Source: Rossellomorea aquimaris (GTDB lineage Bacteria > Bacillota > Bacilli > Bacillales > Bacillaceae_B). From it: a stretch of 64,000 nt of DNA. The notes beneath the pieces were generated by a model. The model did no database searches, was not told the DNA's origin, and saw only the letters and a list, made by a program, of their open reading frames with translations. Position 1 is the first letter of the stretch. The number at the start of each line of letters is the position of its first letter. The stretch spans positions 62,001-126,000 of the forward strand of contig NZ_MINN01000117.1 in the NCBI RefSeq assembly GCF_001877785.1. Direction: 5' to 3'. Below are positions 1-8,797 of the stretch, one piece after another. The translations under genes were made by a program, and so were the position numbers.

Positions 1-107
1 TGATCGAATCTTCAAGGGGAACGTGGATCATGCTGAGTGCGGCAGCATTGCTGGGGCTCGGTTATGCAGCTGTCCGGTATTGGCGGTTGAGGGGAAGACA
101 GGGGTAA
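1..107 (+). CDS. 3' end of an unidentified membrane protein gene
   Basis: An open frame enters from the left edge (first full codon at position 3) and stops at TAA 105-107, giving about 34 residues. The end is hydrophobic (WIMLSAAALLGLGYAAVRYW) followed by a basic tail (RLRGRQG), which looks like a last membrane helix with a cytoplasmic C-terminus. A strong terminator follows directly, supporting a real gene end. The rest of the gene lies outside the window, so no family can be named. Confidence 0.6.
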   Translation, partial: IESSRGTWIMLSAAALLGLGYAAVRYWRLRGRQG

Positions 108-143
108 TCGGCCGGCCCGCCTGGGGTTTGGCCGATTTTTTTT
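108..143 (+). terminator. Rho-independent terminator
   Basis: Stem TCGGCC/GGCCGA (108-113 with 130-135) followed by eight T residues. It sits immediately after the stop codon at 105-107. Confidence 0.8.
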
Positions 144-152
144 GCTTTGGAG

Positions 153-344
153 TGTACCTGGTACAGGGCGGCTGTTTTGTACCAGGTACACGGGGGCTTG
201 ATTGTACCTGGTACAAAGGAGTGGAATTGTACCAGGTACAAAATGGAACTGATGTACCAGGTACATCCCGGACCCGATGTACCTGGTACACGAAGGGGAC
301 CGGTCCTGTGCCTGGTACAAAACGGGTGATTTGTGCCAGGCACC
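153..344. repeat. 25-bp-phased palindrome array 1 (8 units)
   Basis: Eight 13-bp palindromes, mostly TGTACC-W-GGTACA, start at 153, 178, 203, 228, 253, 278, 307 and 332. Six of seven steps are exactly 25 bp; the 12-nt spacers differ. The last two units are mixed: TGTGCCTGGTACA and TGTGCCAGGCACC. The array lies between two convergent genes, 48 bp beyond the stop of the permease gene. It belongs to the family found around the RAYT pseudogene at 50.5-51.0 kb. Confidence 0.9.
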
Positions 345-392
345 CAATCATTGAATGGTGCCCGGCAAGCGAACGAAACACATACCCTCTTT

Positions 393-1427
393 TCACCCTC
401 CCATCGTTTCCCCCTCGGATCGCACTCTCTCAAAATCAGCCGTTTTCAACTCGTTCTTTTTCTCCACACCCTCCCCATTGTATTTCTCCCTGAACTTTTT
501 ATAAAAATAGGAGTGGCCCGATGTTGCGCGCACGTATCCCTCAATCATCAGGGCGACGGCGAACATGGCGCTCGCAAAGAAGAGGATCGGGGTGAGCGGT
601 ACCCACGGCGCCCCCTGCAGGTAGCGGAACGAGTCACCGATCAGCCCGGACCATTCATTGGTGCTGGACTGTGGTGGATCCGGGACGAAGGAATAATCGA
701 CGTCCGTTCCCCCGACAAATAGTTTCAGGAGCCCTAGGTGTATGAAAATGACCAGCGTCTGCATGATCTGCTGACCGAAAAGGACGACCAGCTTGTCTTT
801 CAATGACGGGAGGATATGTCTGAAGATGATCCTGAATTTACTTGCCCCCAGCACTTTTGCGCTGAGGATGAATTCTTCCTTGTATACCATCGATACTTCA
901 TTTCCGAGCATTGACGAAAGGATCGGTACAATGAGAAGAGTCAGGATCAGGATTTCAATGATGAACCGTTCCGTCATCGTGGTGGTGAACCCATTGAACG
1001 GCTCCCATAAAACCGGGTGCAGCAGAAAATAAGCGATGATGGACAACGGGATATAGTGAAACGAATCGATCGTTCCGTTGATCGATTTTTTGAACCTTTG
1101 CAGGTAGGTGCCGAGCACAAGCGCAATCGGCAGGGAAACGGCGACTCTCAGGAAGGCGATGATGAAGGAAAGGATCAGCGTGTATTTCGCGCCGATGAGA
1201 ATCTTCCCTAACATATCCAGGCCAAGCGGATCGGTGCCGAACGGATAATTCCATTTTGGCGAGATCGGCGCCGACTCCACCGGGAATCCATTTTCAGAAA
1301 TAAAATAAAGCCGCCTTACCTCATCATCCCAGAGGATGGTATAGAGAAAGCTCGCCAGGATCAACAGAAACAGATACAAAAAGCCGCTGAGGAACATCGG
1401 ATTCTTCCATACACTTCGTTTCATCAT
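393..1427 (-). CDS. ABC transporter permease, OppC/DppC-like
   Basis: This 344-residue protein has an N-terminal membrane anchor, a periplasm-side segment containing FGTDPLGLDMLGK (typical of OppC/DppC permeases), then several membrane helices. The EAA-type cytoplasmic loop reads around EEFILSAKVLGASKFRIIFRHILPS (residues about 185-210), the coupling site for the ATPase. It should form half of the membrane channel of an oligopeptide or nickel-type importer. Its start codon overlaps the stop of the OppB-like gene by 4 nt (ATGA), so the two are translationally coupled. No ATPase or binding protein gene is nearby, and the substrate cannot be inferred. Confidence 0.85.
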   Translation of the reverse strand: MMKRSVWKNPMFLSGFLYLFLLILASFLYTILWDDEVRRLYFISENGFPVESAPISPKWNYPFGTDPLGLDMLGKILIGAKYTLILSFIIAFLRVAVSLPIALVLGTYLQRFKKSINGTIDSFHYIPLSIIAYFLLHPVLWEPFNGFTTTMTERFIIEILILTLLIVPILSSMLGNEVSMVYKEEFILSAKVLGASKFRIIFRHILPSLKDKLVVLFGQQIMQTLVIFIHLGLLKLFVGGTDVDYSFVPDPPQSSTNEWSGLIGDSFRYLQGAPWVPLTPILFFASAMFAVALMIEGYVRATSGHSYFYKKFREKYNGEGVEKKNELKTADFERVRSEGETMGG

Positions 1428-2296
1428 AATTCCTCCCCCCTGTTTGCCTTACGGGACAGCACGAACTCCCCGATGTTGTAAAAAAGGAAAAGAGGGATGA
1501 AAATGCTGAATAAAGCGAGTGTGAATAGTGTCGGCTGCAGCGTCGACATAAGGAAACGGGTGATGCCCGGTATATTGAACAGCAGCTCGACGACGAATAA
1601 GTTCGACAGCATGAACCAGACCGTTTTCTTTGACTGAAAGAAGACGGAGATGACGGCATTCCTAAGGATATGTACAATCAAGATAAAAAATTTCCCCAAC
1701 CCGATTGATTTGGCAAGCTGCACGTAATCCTTCTTCTCTTCCTTCTCGAACGTCATGATCGTCAAACGGTACAGCTGGATGGACGGCAGGATGGTAAGCA
1801 CCAGGATCGGGAGCAGATATATCTTCTCCTCATAAGTGGCAGCAATCCCTGCGACGACCTGTCCGGATTGTTTATAGTAAGCAAGAATGGCAAGCTGCAG
1901 AAGAAGGATGATGAGAAGATCGGGCAGTGACTCCAGAAGATAGAAACCGAATTTGATGGACTGCCTGATTTTTTCCGAGAACATCATGGTGAGGATCGTG
2001 AGGATGACGGCCAAGAGCATGGCCAGAAAGAAGGACGAAAACAAGACGGTCAGTGAATACTGGATCGGCTCCCACAGAAACGGGAACAAATCGCGCTCTT
2101 TCTGCCCGCCGATCACTTTATACGTAAGCTCGGATGGGTGGATGATTGCAGACAGAATCTCTTGGATTGTCGTCCAGTAGGCATTCCAGTGCACCTCTTT
2201 AGCTGCAAGTCCGGAAATGAGCACCGGCAGGCCGCCCATCAAGATGATACCGGCTGCAGATAAAATAAAATTTTTAATGATATGTAGCAGTTTCAT
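1424..2296 (-). CDS. ABC transporter permease, OppB/DppB-like
   Basis: The start at 2296 (MKLLHIIKN) is chosen over further upstream codons because GGGAGG lies 6 nt before it; this gives 290 residues. There is one N-terminal helix, an extracellular region of about 60 residues, then a core of several helices with an EAA-like loop (KKDYVQLAKSIGLGKFFILIVHILRNAVIS). This is the layout of OppB/DppB permeases, although it is somewhat short and divergent. It pairs with the downstream OppC-like gene (4-nt overlap). A promoter-like -10 inside an inverted repeat lies just upstream. Confidence 0.8.
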   Translation of the reverse strand: MKLLHIIKNFILSAAGIILMGGLPVLISGLAAKEVHWNAYWTTIQEILSAIIHPSELTYKVIGGQKERDLFPFLWEPIQYSLTVLFSSFFLAMLLAVILTILTMMFSEKIRQSIKFGFYLLESLPDLLIILLLQLAILAYYKQSGQVVAGIAATYEEKIYLLPILVLTILPSIQLYRLTIMTFEKEEKKDYVQLAKSIGLGKFFILIVHILRNAVISVFFQSKKTVWFMLSNLFVVELLFNIPGITRFLMSTLQPTLFTLALFSIFIPLFLFYNIGEFVLSRKANRGEEL

Positions 2297-2314
2297 TGCA
2301 AGCCTCCCTATTAA

Positions 2315-2349
2315 CTCTATCATTAGTAAAATTATACCAAAAGATAGAG
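2315..2349 (-). promoter_or_regulatory. Possible promoter with overlapping inverted repeat for the permease genes
   Basis: On the minus strand a TATAAT (2331-2336) lies inside the inverted repeat CTCTATC-N21-GATAGAG (2343-2349 and 2315-2321). It is 19 nt before the Shine-Dalgarno region of the OppB-like gene. No clear -35 box is visible, which could mean activator dependence. Confidence 0.4.
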
Positions 2350-2365
2350 TGGTTGGAAGGGAAAA

Positions 2366-2407
2366 TAAAGAGGGCAGGCGCCTGATGAGGCTGCCTGCCC
2401 TCTTTAG
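2366..2407. terminator. Bidirectional terminator after the rhodanese/MBL gene
   Basis: Long stem AAAGAGGGCAGGC/GCCTGCCCTCTTT around 2368-2405 with T tracts on both strands. It separates the MBL gene from the permease genes, which therefore need their own promoter. Confidence 0.85.
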
Positions 2408-2408
2408 T

Positions 2409-3533
2409 TTACACTGAACAGTTGTTGGGACCTGTCTCCATACTCTGCTTTTCATCAGGATCGGGGTGGGATATCCCCATATTCGTCTTCCGGATTTCTT
2501 CATGGCTGTTCGGCTGCTCTGGAAGATTATCCGTGACCATGTGCCGGAATTTCCCTGCATCATCCACGTTCAGTTTCTTGTTTTTTTCATAGAGAGAGTT
2601 CAATTTATCCGACACACTCCCGTCCTCATTCAGCTCGCTCATTTGACCGAAGTGGGACGGAAGCACTGTAAGGTCGCCCGCCAGATTCTTATAGCGGTCA
2701 TAAAGGGTTTCCCTCAGGTCTTCCACCCAGTCTTCCGCCTTTCCGGCAAGGTCCGGGCGGCCGATCGACTCGACGAACAGGATATCGCCGGTGAGCAGGA
2801 ATTCATCGTTCACGATGAGGCTCGTACTGCCGATTGTGTGGCCGGGTGAATAGAATGGCTTGACCGGCACGGCTCCGACTTTGATTTCGCTGCCGTCCTT
2901 CAGCGGAGTATACTCGAATTCCACACCTTCATCATCATTTTCGGGAAAGTAGTAATCTGCACCGCACTGACCGGCGACTTCACGCCCTCCCGAGATGTGG
3001 TCGGCATGCAGATGCGTATCGATGACTGCTTTGATTTTCAGACCCTGTTCCTCAACGAAGTCTGTGTAAAAATGAGTCATACGGTTGGGATCGACGATGG
3101 CCGCTTCCCCGTCGGATTCGATGATATAAGATAAGCAGCCCTTCCCGAGACGGACAAATTGATAGAGCGCCCCGCCTTCCCCGGGAAGCTTGCTGATCTT
3201 GACCGGTTCGAGATGCCCGCTCCAGCCGTTCATCCCATCGACCACATGGGTGATTTCAGAGACGCCTGCTTCTTTCAGGACCTCCACTCCATCCTGCGAT
3301 GAAATCCCCTTCCCACAAACGACATAAATCGGTCCTTCATCCGGAAGTTTCTCCTTCGCTTTTCCGGGTTCCTGCTTGATCTCCTTCAAAGGGATATTTA
3401 TGGTGGTGACAGACTTCCCTTCAATCTTCCAGCTTTCATAATCGTCTTCCCCGCGGACGTCCAGGATAAAGACTTCTTCATTTTTCATGATTTTTTTGAC
3501 CAGATCTTTTACTTCAAGTGGTTGAAGTGACAT
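2409..3533 (-). CDS. Rhodanese / metallo-beta-lactamase fold protein
   Basis: This 374-residue fusion has an N-terminal rhodanese domain (about residues 5-110, LDVRGEDDYESW, active-site loop CGKGISS with Cys73). A glyoxalase II/persulfide-dioxygenase-type MBL domain follows, with metal motif THLHADHISG (His174, His176, Asp178, His179), SPGHTIGS and LLTGDILFVESIGRPDL. Known relatives such as CstB and ETHE1-type proteins oxidise persulfides; the domain order here (rhodanese first, then MBL) is noteworthy. A role in sulfide or persulfide detoxification is inferred. The C-terminal tail is hydrophilic. A bidirectional terminator follows the stop. Confidence 0.85.
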   Translation of the reverse strand: MSLQPLEVKDLVKKIMKNEEVFILDVRGEDDYESWKIEGKSVTTINIPLKEIKQEPGKAKEKLPDEGPIYVVCGKGISSQDGVEVLKEAGVSEITHVVDGMNGWSGHLEPVKISKLPGEGGALYQFVRLGKGCLSYIIESDGEAAIVDPNRMTHFYTDFVEEQGLKIKAVIDTHLHADHISGGREVAGQCGADYYFPENDDEGVEFEYTPLKDGSEIKVGAVPVKPFYSPGHTIGSTSLIVNDEFLLTGDILFVESIGRPDLAGKAEDWVEDLRETLYDRYKNLAGDLTVLPSHFGQMSELNEDGSVSDKLNSLYEKNKKLNVDDAGKFRHMVTDNLPEQPNSHEEIRKTNMGISHPDPDEKQSMETGPNNCSV

Positions 3534-3630
3534 GGTTTAAATCTCCTCCCAATGTTATGTTCATATATCCCTTATACCCTGTTCCGTATTTACAAAACGT
3601 AAGATTGGAATGGAGAACCGATTTATTCTT

Positions 3631-3659
3631 TTGACAGACAAGAAAGTGTGTTGTATCGT
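3631..3659 (+). promoter_or_regulatory. Candidate sigma-A promoter for the symporter gene
   Basis: TTGACA (3631-3636), a 17-nt spacer, then TATCGT (3654-3659). The -35 is perfect and the -10 has two mismatches. It would leave a leader of about 140 nt before the start at 3804. Confidence 0.45.
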
Positions 3660-3803
3660 AATTTAATCCCGACTATTACAATGTGTTTTTGTTTTAATAT
3701 AGAATTGTTGCGGCCGGTTTTTTTTATGGAATGTGCGGAATGCTCTAAATAGAAGATTCCAATGGAATCCAATGGGGAAACTATTAATTAAAGGAGGAAT
3801 TTT

Positions 3804-5030
3804 ATGAAAGCGATATGGAAGGGATACCTCGAAACGTCCCTTATTCTAAAAATCACCGTGGCTCTCGTGCTCGGTGTGACCGCCGGGCTCATTTTCGGCA
3901 AAGATGCGTCCGTCCTCACACCGCTTGGCGACGTCCTGCTCAAGCTCCTTAAGTTCGTCATCCTGCCGCTGATCCTGTTTACGCTGATTGTCGGTGTCAA
4001 CCAGACAAACGTAAGCAGTCTCGGCCGCATGGGTGGAAAAATGTTCTTATACTATGTTCTTACTTCTGCTCTGGCCATCATCGTGGGCATTGCCGTCGCC
4101 AGCCTGTTCAACCCGGGGACCGGAATGACGCTCGACACGGACGAATCGTTCGAAGTACCTGAAAATCCGGGAATCGTGAGTGTATTATTGAATATCATCC
4201 CGGAAAACATCGTGACTGCATTTTCGGAGTTTAACCTTCTCGGGATCATCTTCACCGCCCTCACCTTTGGGATTGCGATCTCGTGGCTGCGATCGAGTGA
4301 ACAGTTTCATGAAATGGGTGAACATGTGTACAAGCTGGCGCAAGGATTGAATGAAGCGGTGCTTGTGATCATGAAAGCCGTTCTGCAATACGTGCCTATC
4401 GGGATTTTTGCCATCATGGCAAACACGGTCGGAAATCAGGGATTGGATACACTCGTATCGCTGGGCAATATGGTGCTCGTCCTTTACGCGGCGATTGCCG
4501 TACAAATCGGGCTCTATATCCTGTTCATGATCTTCTTCAAGATCAGTCCGGGGAGATTTTTCAAACAGGCACGCACGCCTATGATCACGGCATTTGTCAC
4601 GCAAAGCAGCTCAGGGACGCTTCCGCTGACGCTGGATGCTGCGAAAAATCTTGGATTGTCAAAAAGCCTGTACGGCTTCAGCCTTCCGCTCGGGGCGACG
4701 ATCAATATGGACGGGGCAGCGATACGCATAGCGGTCTCAGCCGTTTTCGCGGCGAATGTGATCGGTGAACCGCTGACGCTGACCGAGATGCTTGTCGTCG
4801 TGCTGATCGGGACACTCGCATCAATCGGGACTGCCGGTGTTCCTGGTGCCGGGATCGTCATGATCGCCACCGTCTTTGCACAGCTCGGTCTGCCGATGGA
4901 AACCGTGGCACTGTTGACGGCCATCGACGCACTTGTCGGCATGGGGGCAACGGCCCTGAATGTGACCGGGGACCTTGTCGGGACCGCGATCATTGATAAA
5001 ACGGAGAAGGATGAAGCCCGGTCCGTTTAA
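3804..5030 (+). CDS. Dicarboxylate/amino acid:cation symporter (GltP/DctA family)
   Basis: This 408-residue membrane protein has family hallmarks: the serine-rich hairpin TQSSSGTLPLTLDAAKNLG, the NMDG motif in GATINMDGAAI, and a late conserved GAGIVMIATVFAQLGLP segment. Such proteins couple uptake of glutamate, aspartate or C4-dicarboxylates to protons or sodium. AAAGGAGG lies 7 nt before ATG. The gene is monocistronic, with a terminator directly after it. Which substrate it prefers cannot be told from the sequence. Confidence 0.9.
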   Translation: MKAIWKGYLETSLILKITVALVLGVTAGLIFGKDASVLTPLGDVLLKLLKFVILPLILFTLIVGVNQTNVSSLGRMGGKMFLYYVLTSALAIIVGIAVASLFNPGTGMTLDTDESFEVPENPGIVSVLLNIIPENIVTAFSEFNLLGIIFTALTFGIAISWLRSSEQFHEMGEHVYKLAQGLNEAVLVIMKAVLQYVPIGIFAIMANTVGNQGLDTLVSLGNMVLVLYAAIAVQIGLYILFMIFFKISPGRFFKQARTPMITAFVTQSSSGTLPLTLDAAKNLGLSKSLYGFSLPLGATINMDGAAIRIAVSAVFAANVIGEPLTLTEMLVVVLIGTLASIGTAGVPGAGIVMIATVFAQLGLPMETVALLTAIDALVGMGATALNVTGDLVGTAIIDKTEKDEARSV

Positions 5031-5037
5031 GAGTATG

Positions 5038-5077
5038 TAAAAAAGCTTGCAGAAATTGATTCTGCAAGCTTTTTTCA
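5038..5077. terminator. Bidirectional terminator between symporter and minJ genes
   Basis: Stem AAAAGCTTGCAGAA/TTCTGCAAGCTTTT with T-rich flanks on both strands. It lies between two convergent genes and overlaps the minJ stop. Confidence 0.9.
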
Positions 5078-6271
5078 TGAGACCTGATGGCGTTCCCAGC
5101 CTGAATCCTGATCGGCGAACAGGATTCCGAGTTCGTGGTGATCCCCTTCGTACAGTGCACCCTGTTCAAACCGGTTTTCCCCGTTAGTGCCGAGGACCTC
5201 GAGTTTGCAGTAGGCACCGTTTTTCTGAAGGGCTTCATAGAATCCCCTTTCAGTATTCACGTCTGTTCCGTTCACTTTTAAAATGATTTCCCCGATACTG
5301 AGTGACAGTTTTTCGGCCGGTGTCCCTGGAAGGATTCCCAGGATCATGACGCCTTTCGACTGTCTTTTGTAATAATAAAGCTTGGAATCTTCCGCCGATC
5401 GGTGGCGATATATGAGCCAGGCGCGGCCCAGGATCGCAATCACTCCTGCAGCGACTGAAAACATCGGTGCCCAGAAGCCCGTGACGGCAAGTGTCAGGAT
5501 GAAGGCTCCGAGCCAGAATATATGAGAGCCCATTTGCTTGATGGCGACTTCAGGCAGCGTGCTTTTCACAAGCTGCTGAAAACCGAGCAGGAACGGGACG
5601 CAAAGCAGCGAATAACTCTCTGTATCGAGTGTGAACACCGGCCACCAGTCGAATGGCAGTGTCAGATTGCCTGTCGGGAGCAGCACGAACATCGGCACCA
5701 GCCAAAGCTTTTTGCTTTTGTGGACCCCGACTTTCAATCCCCTCTCACTTTTGATCAGGCGCGGGGAAGTATGTTTCCATCCGTTCAGTTTGATGAGGAT
5801 CCCTTCAATGAGGGTGAGAACCCCCGCAAGGACCATGACCGAACTGAGCAGCCCGAGATTCAAATCTTCCAAATACGTATGTACATAAGGTATTTCCAAG
5901 TCAAAATAATGAACCGTCACGAGAAGGAAATAAGAAAATCCGGTGGTGATCGCTGCAGACACAAGATGAAAATTCCTTGTGAGTGCAAAGAACACACTCA
6001 AAGCACCGATGAGCGTCAGGGCAAACACCGGAATGACCAGTCCCGCCCCTATGGTGACCAATGAAAATAGCAGCCCGACCGCGATGCCATATGATAAAAG
6101 GACGCGCAGATCATGATATCCATCCAGGAGACGCGTGTTAAAATCCTTTCGTTCCCTTTTCACACGAAAATAACCTGTCATAATTGCGAGCAGCACCGAT
6201 AGAAATAATACCGGGTGCAGAATGAATTTCCCCAAAGCCTTTAAGACGTCCAGTAACCAAACCTCGACCAA
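5075..6271 (-). CDS. minJ: MinJ-like division-site protein (polytopic, C-terminal PDZ)
   Basis: This 398-residue protein has about eight N-terminal membrane helices followed by a cytosolic PDZ domain (about residues 300-385, GILPGTPAEKLSLSIGEII). Length and layout match B. subtilis MinJ (397 aa), which bridges DivIVA and MinD and also influences swarming. Position supports the call: in B. subtilis minJ lies beside ctpB near ftsEX, and ctpB is at 9.3 kb here. The PHA-type cluster lies between minJ and ctpB in this genome. Confidence 0.85.
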   Translation of the reverse strand: MVEVWLLDVLKALGKFILHPVLFLSVLLAIMTGYFRVKRERKDFNTRLLDGYHDLRVLLSYGIAVGLLFSLVTIGAGLVIPVFALTLIGALSVFFALTRNFHLVSAAITTGFSYFLLVTVHYFDLEIPYVHTYLEDLNLGLLSSVMVLAGVLTLIEGILIKLNGWKHTSPRLIKSERGLKVGVHKSKKLWLVPMFVLLPTGNLTLPFDWWPVFTLDTESYSLLCVPFLLGFQQLVKSTLPEVAIKQMGSHIFWLGAFILTLAVTGFWAPMFSVAAGVIAILGRAWLIYRHRSAEDSKLYYYKRQSKGVMILGILPGTPAEKLSLSIGEIILKVNGTDVNTERGFYEALQKNGAYCKLEVLGTNGENRFEQGALYEGDHHELGILFADQDSGWERHQVS

Positions 6272-6467
6272 TGAAACGTCACCCCCTCTTTTAAACTGTT
6301 ATCTATTATTTTATCAAAATCCCCCTCTAAAACCTATTGCAATTTTTTTCTGATTCTATTACATTCGGAAATCCAAGCGGGGAATTTCCCGGATATATAC
6401 AGACTTCCGGGTATTTCGACAGCATATCCGATATTTTCCCGGGAAATGATGTCGGAATATCATCCCT

Positions 6468-6506
6468 ATGTAAAAAATCAGCCGGAAAGAGGTATCTCCC
6501 CCGGCT
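6468..6506 (-). terminator. Terminator after the 31-residue peptide gene
   Basis: On the minus strand, the stem AGCCGG...CCGGCT is followed by TTTTTT. It lies just after the stop of the small gene at 6513 and closes the PHA-type cluster transcript. Confidence 0.75.
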
Positions 6507-6512
6507 TATCCT

Positions 6513-6608
6513 TTACTGGATATACTGTATCCAAAATTGCTTAAACACGACAAACGCAAACCCCAAATAACCGAATGGGAAATCGTCCTCAATTTCTTCG
6601 TAATACAT
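6513..6608 (-). CDS. 31-residue membrane peptide downstream of phaC-like gene
   Basis: ATG at 6608 is preceded by a strong Shine-Dalgarno (AAAGGAGG, 6 nt away) and the frame runs to TAA at 6513. The product starts with an acidic head (MYYEEIEDDFPFG) followed by a hydrophobic aromatic stretch (YLGFAFVVFKQFWIQYI), suggesting a single membrane or surface helix. It starts 12 nt after the phaC-like stop and is followed by a terminator, so it is the last gene of that operon. No family is recognised. The ribosome binding site is the main reason to believe it is translated. Confidence 0.6.
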   Translation of the reverse strand: MYYEEIEDDFPFGYLGFAFVVFKQFWIQYIQ

Positions 6609-6620
6609 GGCTTCCCTCCT

Positions 6621-7658
6621 TTACGCGCGTTCCCCAAGCCATTCTTTCAAAGGTTGGGAAACGCTGTTTTTTATCAAGCTTGCATGCCCGCCTTCCACCA
6701 GTTCCAGATGCTTGTCACGGCTGGAAACCAGATCCATCAGCGGGGAAGAAATACCTGCAGGGACCATCTGATCGTACCGGGATGAAATCATATACACATT
6801 CGAAGTGATATTCTTCAGATCGACCGTTTTCCCGCCGAGACCGAAGCCGCCGGTCAAAAGGGAATTCCGTTTCACAAAAAATTCGATCATATCCAGGGCA
6901 AAAGATCCTGTCATCGGGATATGGTCGTTGGTCCACTGGTTGAAACGATACCAATAGTAGGCATGCCCCGGATCATAGGATTTCGCCAACAGGGAGAGAT
7001 AGGGTGAAAAATAGACCGGGGAAGTCAAGAGGCGCATACCCGCTTTCATCACGTAAGCCGGTATCGTCCCGCTGTGTGCAATCAGCGGTCCAAAATCCAG
7101 CTCCCCGCTTTTCAGCGCTTCGATCCATTCGCTGAATTCAGGCACCGATTGAAAATCGACCGGCGTGACGAAAAGGAGCAGGTTTTTTACGATGTCCGGC
7201 CGCAGTGAGGCATAGATGGCTGCAAGCGTGCCCCCGAGACAGAAACCGGCCAGAGAAAACATGGCTTGTCCGCTGTGCAGCAGCATCTGTTTTATTGCCG
7301 AATCAATGTACTGAAACAAGTATTCTTCGAGTCCGATGGAACGGTCCTCTTGCGACGGCTTCCCGAATTCAAAAAGATACACCTCATATCCTTCTTCTAA
7401 AAATCGTCCGATCATACTGTATTCCTTCGTCAAATCGAGGATGCTCGGCTTGTTGATCGGTGAGTACAAAAGGAACAACGGGATTTTACCGTTGGGGGCT
7501 TCCTGCTGATAGTGCCAGAGTGTGCAGGTGCCCTTTTTCCAAATTGCCTTGCGAGGGAAGTTCGGTTTCCATTCCTCATCCATTGTGATGGTATTGAAAA
7601 ATCCTTTCCACCGCTCTATTTCTTTTAGTAAGTCAAGATTATCTTCCATTCGCTTCAC
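6621..7658 (-). CDS. phaC: PhaC-like poly(3-hydroxyalkanoate) synthase, class III/IV type
   Basis: This 345-residue alpha/beta hydrolase has the synthase-type lipase box with a cysteine nucleophile (AGFCLGG, Cys140). The catalytic Asp296 is in SSRYDQMV and His325 in GGHASL. PhaC polymerises hydroxyacyl-CoA into storage polyester. The length fits the small class III/IV synthases of Bacillus. The box has Leu where the usual motif has Gln (G-x-C-x-G-G), so specificity may differ. Its ATG overlaps the stop of the 73-residue gene (ATGA). The neighbours are an SDR reductase and two small membrane proteins; a PhaR subunit is not obvious. Confidence 0.7.
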   Translation of the reverse strand: MKRMEDNLDLLKEIERWKGFFNTITMDEEWKPNFPRKAIWKKGTCTLWHYQQEAPNGKIPLFLLYSPINKPSILDLTKEYSMIGRFLEEGYEVYLFEFGKPSQEDRSIGLEEYLFQYIDSAIKQMLLHSGQAMFSLAGFCLGGTLAAIYASLRPDIVKNLLLFVTPVDFQSVPEFSEWIEALKSGELDFGPLIAHSGTIPAYVMKAGMRLLTSPVYFSPYLSLLAKSYDPGHAYYWYRFNQWTNDHIPMTGSFALDMIEFFVKRNSLLTGGFGLGGKTVDLKNITSNVYMISSRYDQMVPAGISSPLMDLVSSRDKHLELVEGGHASLIKNSVSQPLKEWLGERA

Positions 7659-7876
7659 CCCCCTTGGCTGACATGTCCGATCAGCGTTCTTTGATTAAGA
7701 AATTCAACAAACAGCAGCACTAAAGTCAGGATTTGAAGAATACTCATGATCATTTCCGTAACCTTTTTGTATGCTTCAATGACTTCCCTCTGGTTGATTT
7801 CGGCTTTGATTGCCTGATTGATCTCAAACTCGGTACGCGTTCCTGCACGCTTTAATTCTCTATACCATTCATCCAT
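7655..7876 (-). CDS. 73-residue membrane protein of the PHA-type cluster
   Basis: The N-terminal half (MDEWYRELKRAGTRTEFEINQAIKAE...) is charged and helical; the C-terminal half has one membrane helix (IMSILQILTLVLLFVEFL). AAAGGAG lies upstream of the start. The gene sits 14 nt after the SDR gene and overlaps the phaC-like start by 4 nt, so it is part of that operon. It might take the place of the PhaR subunit or anchor granules, but this is guesswork; no family is recognised. Confidence 0.75.
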   Translation of the reverse strand: MDEWYRELKRAGTRTEFEINQAIKAEINQREVIEAYKKVTEMIMSILQILTLVLLFVEFLNQRTLIGHVSQGG

Positions 7877-7890
7877 TCTTCATTCTCCTT

Positions 7891-8652
7891 TTATGCCAGG
7901 GCGGATATTCCGCCGTCCACGATTAAAATATGGCCATTCACATACTGAGAGGCGGCTGATGAAAGAAAGACAGCTATCCCGCGCAGATCTTCCCCTTCAC
8001 CGAATCGTTTCGCAGGAATATGCTGCATAATCGCATTCCCCTGCTGTTCAAAAAGCTGTTTGGTGATTTTAGTAGGGAAGAAGCCCGGCGCAATCGCATT
8101 TACCTGGATATTATGAGAGGCAAGTTTGACGGCAAGATCTTTAGTCAGCGTGATGACCGCACCTTTACTCGCATTGTAAGGAACGGTGTCCATCAGCCTT
8201 GGATCCGTTCCCCCGAAACCTGAGACCGATGCGATGTTGATGATCTTTCCCGACTTCTGCTTCACCATCACCTTCGCCGCTTCCTGCGAGAACAGGAACG
8301 TCCCCTTCACATTCACTTCCATGACCTTGTCCCATTTATCAGCAGGCACATCCAAAAACGGACCTGCCCACGAAGTCCCGCTGTTATTGATCAAAATATC
8401 AATCCTGCCAAACTCTTTCATTGTTTCTTCTATTATATGGGCGACATCTTCTTTTTTCGTGATGTCACAGGAGAAGGCAAGAGACCTCACACCCAGGGCC
8501 GTCAGGGAATCCCGCACTTCTTCGCAGGCTGCCAGATTCCTAGAGCACACTACAACGTGCGCACCCGCTTCACCCAGGCCAAGCGCCATCTCTTTCCCGA
8601 GGCCCCTTCCGCCTCCCGTCACAATCGCCACTTTTCCTTTTATATCAAACAT
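7891..8652 (-). CDS. Short-chain dehydrogenase/reductase (acetoacetyl-CoA reductase-like)
   Basis: This 253-residue classical SDR has the cofactor motif TGGGRGLGKEMALGLG, NNSGTSWAGP, active-site Ser in NIASVSGFGG and the YNASK catalytic pair. SRN after the second strand suggests NADPH use. It is first in an operon with the 73-residue protein and the PhaC-like synthase, so a PhaB-like role supplying hydroxyacyl-CoA is a reasonable inference. Sequence alone cannot separate it from related 3-oxoacyl or gluconate-type reductases. Confidence 0.8.
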   Translation of the reverse strand: MFDIKGKVAIVTGGGRGLGKEMALGLGEAGAHVVVCSRNLAACEEVRDSLTALGVRSLAFSCDITKKEDVAHIIEETMKEFGRIDILINNSGTSWAGPFLDVPADKWDKVMEVNVKGTFLFSQEAAKVMVKQKSGKIINIASVSGFGGTDPRLMDTVPYNASKGAVITLTKDLAVKLASHNIQVNAIAPGFFPTKITKQLFEQQGNAIMQHIPAKRFGEGEDLRGIAVFLSSAASQYVNGHILIVDGGISALA

Positions 8653-8797
8653 ATATTTCCTCCTTTCTATTAAAATGGTTTCACTCTATATAATAGATTT
8701 TGGTTGAGAATTAGTGCATGGATTCAGGGGGGGATTGATAGAATTGATTGATTTGCCTGTTGGTTGGGACGGGTTGGGGTGGTGGGAATTGGGTTGG

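Noticed and set aside
12..493. Several long frames on both strands rich in VPGT, CTW/CTR and YQVQ repeats
   Set aside because: They are read-through of the TGTACCTGGTACA array; the repeating peptides come from the 25-bp palindromes, and there is no ribosome binding site. The same applies to similar frames at 8.8-9.2, 19.7-20.1, 28.2-28.4, 51.1 and 60.6 kb.
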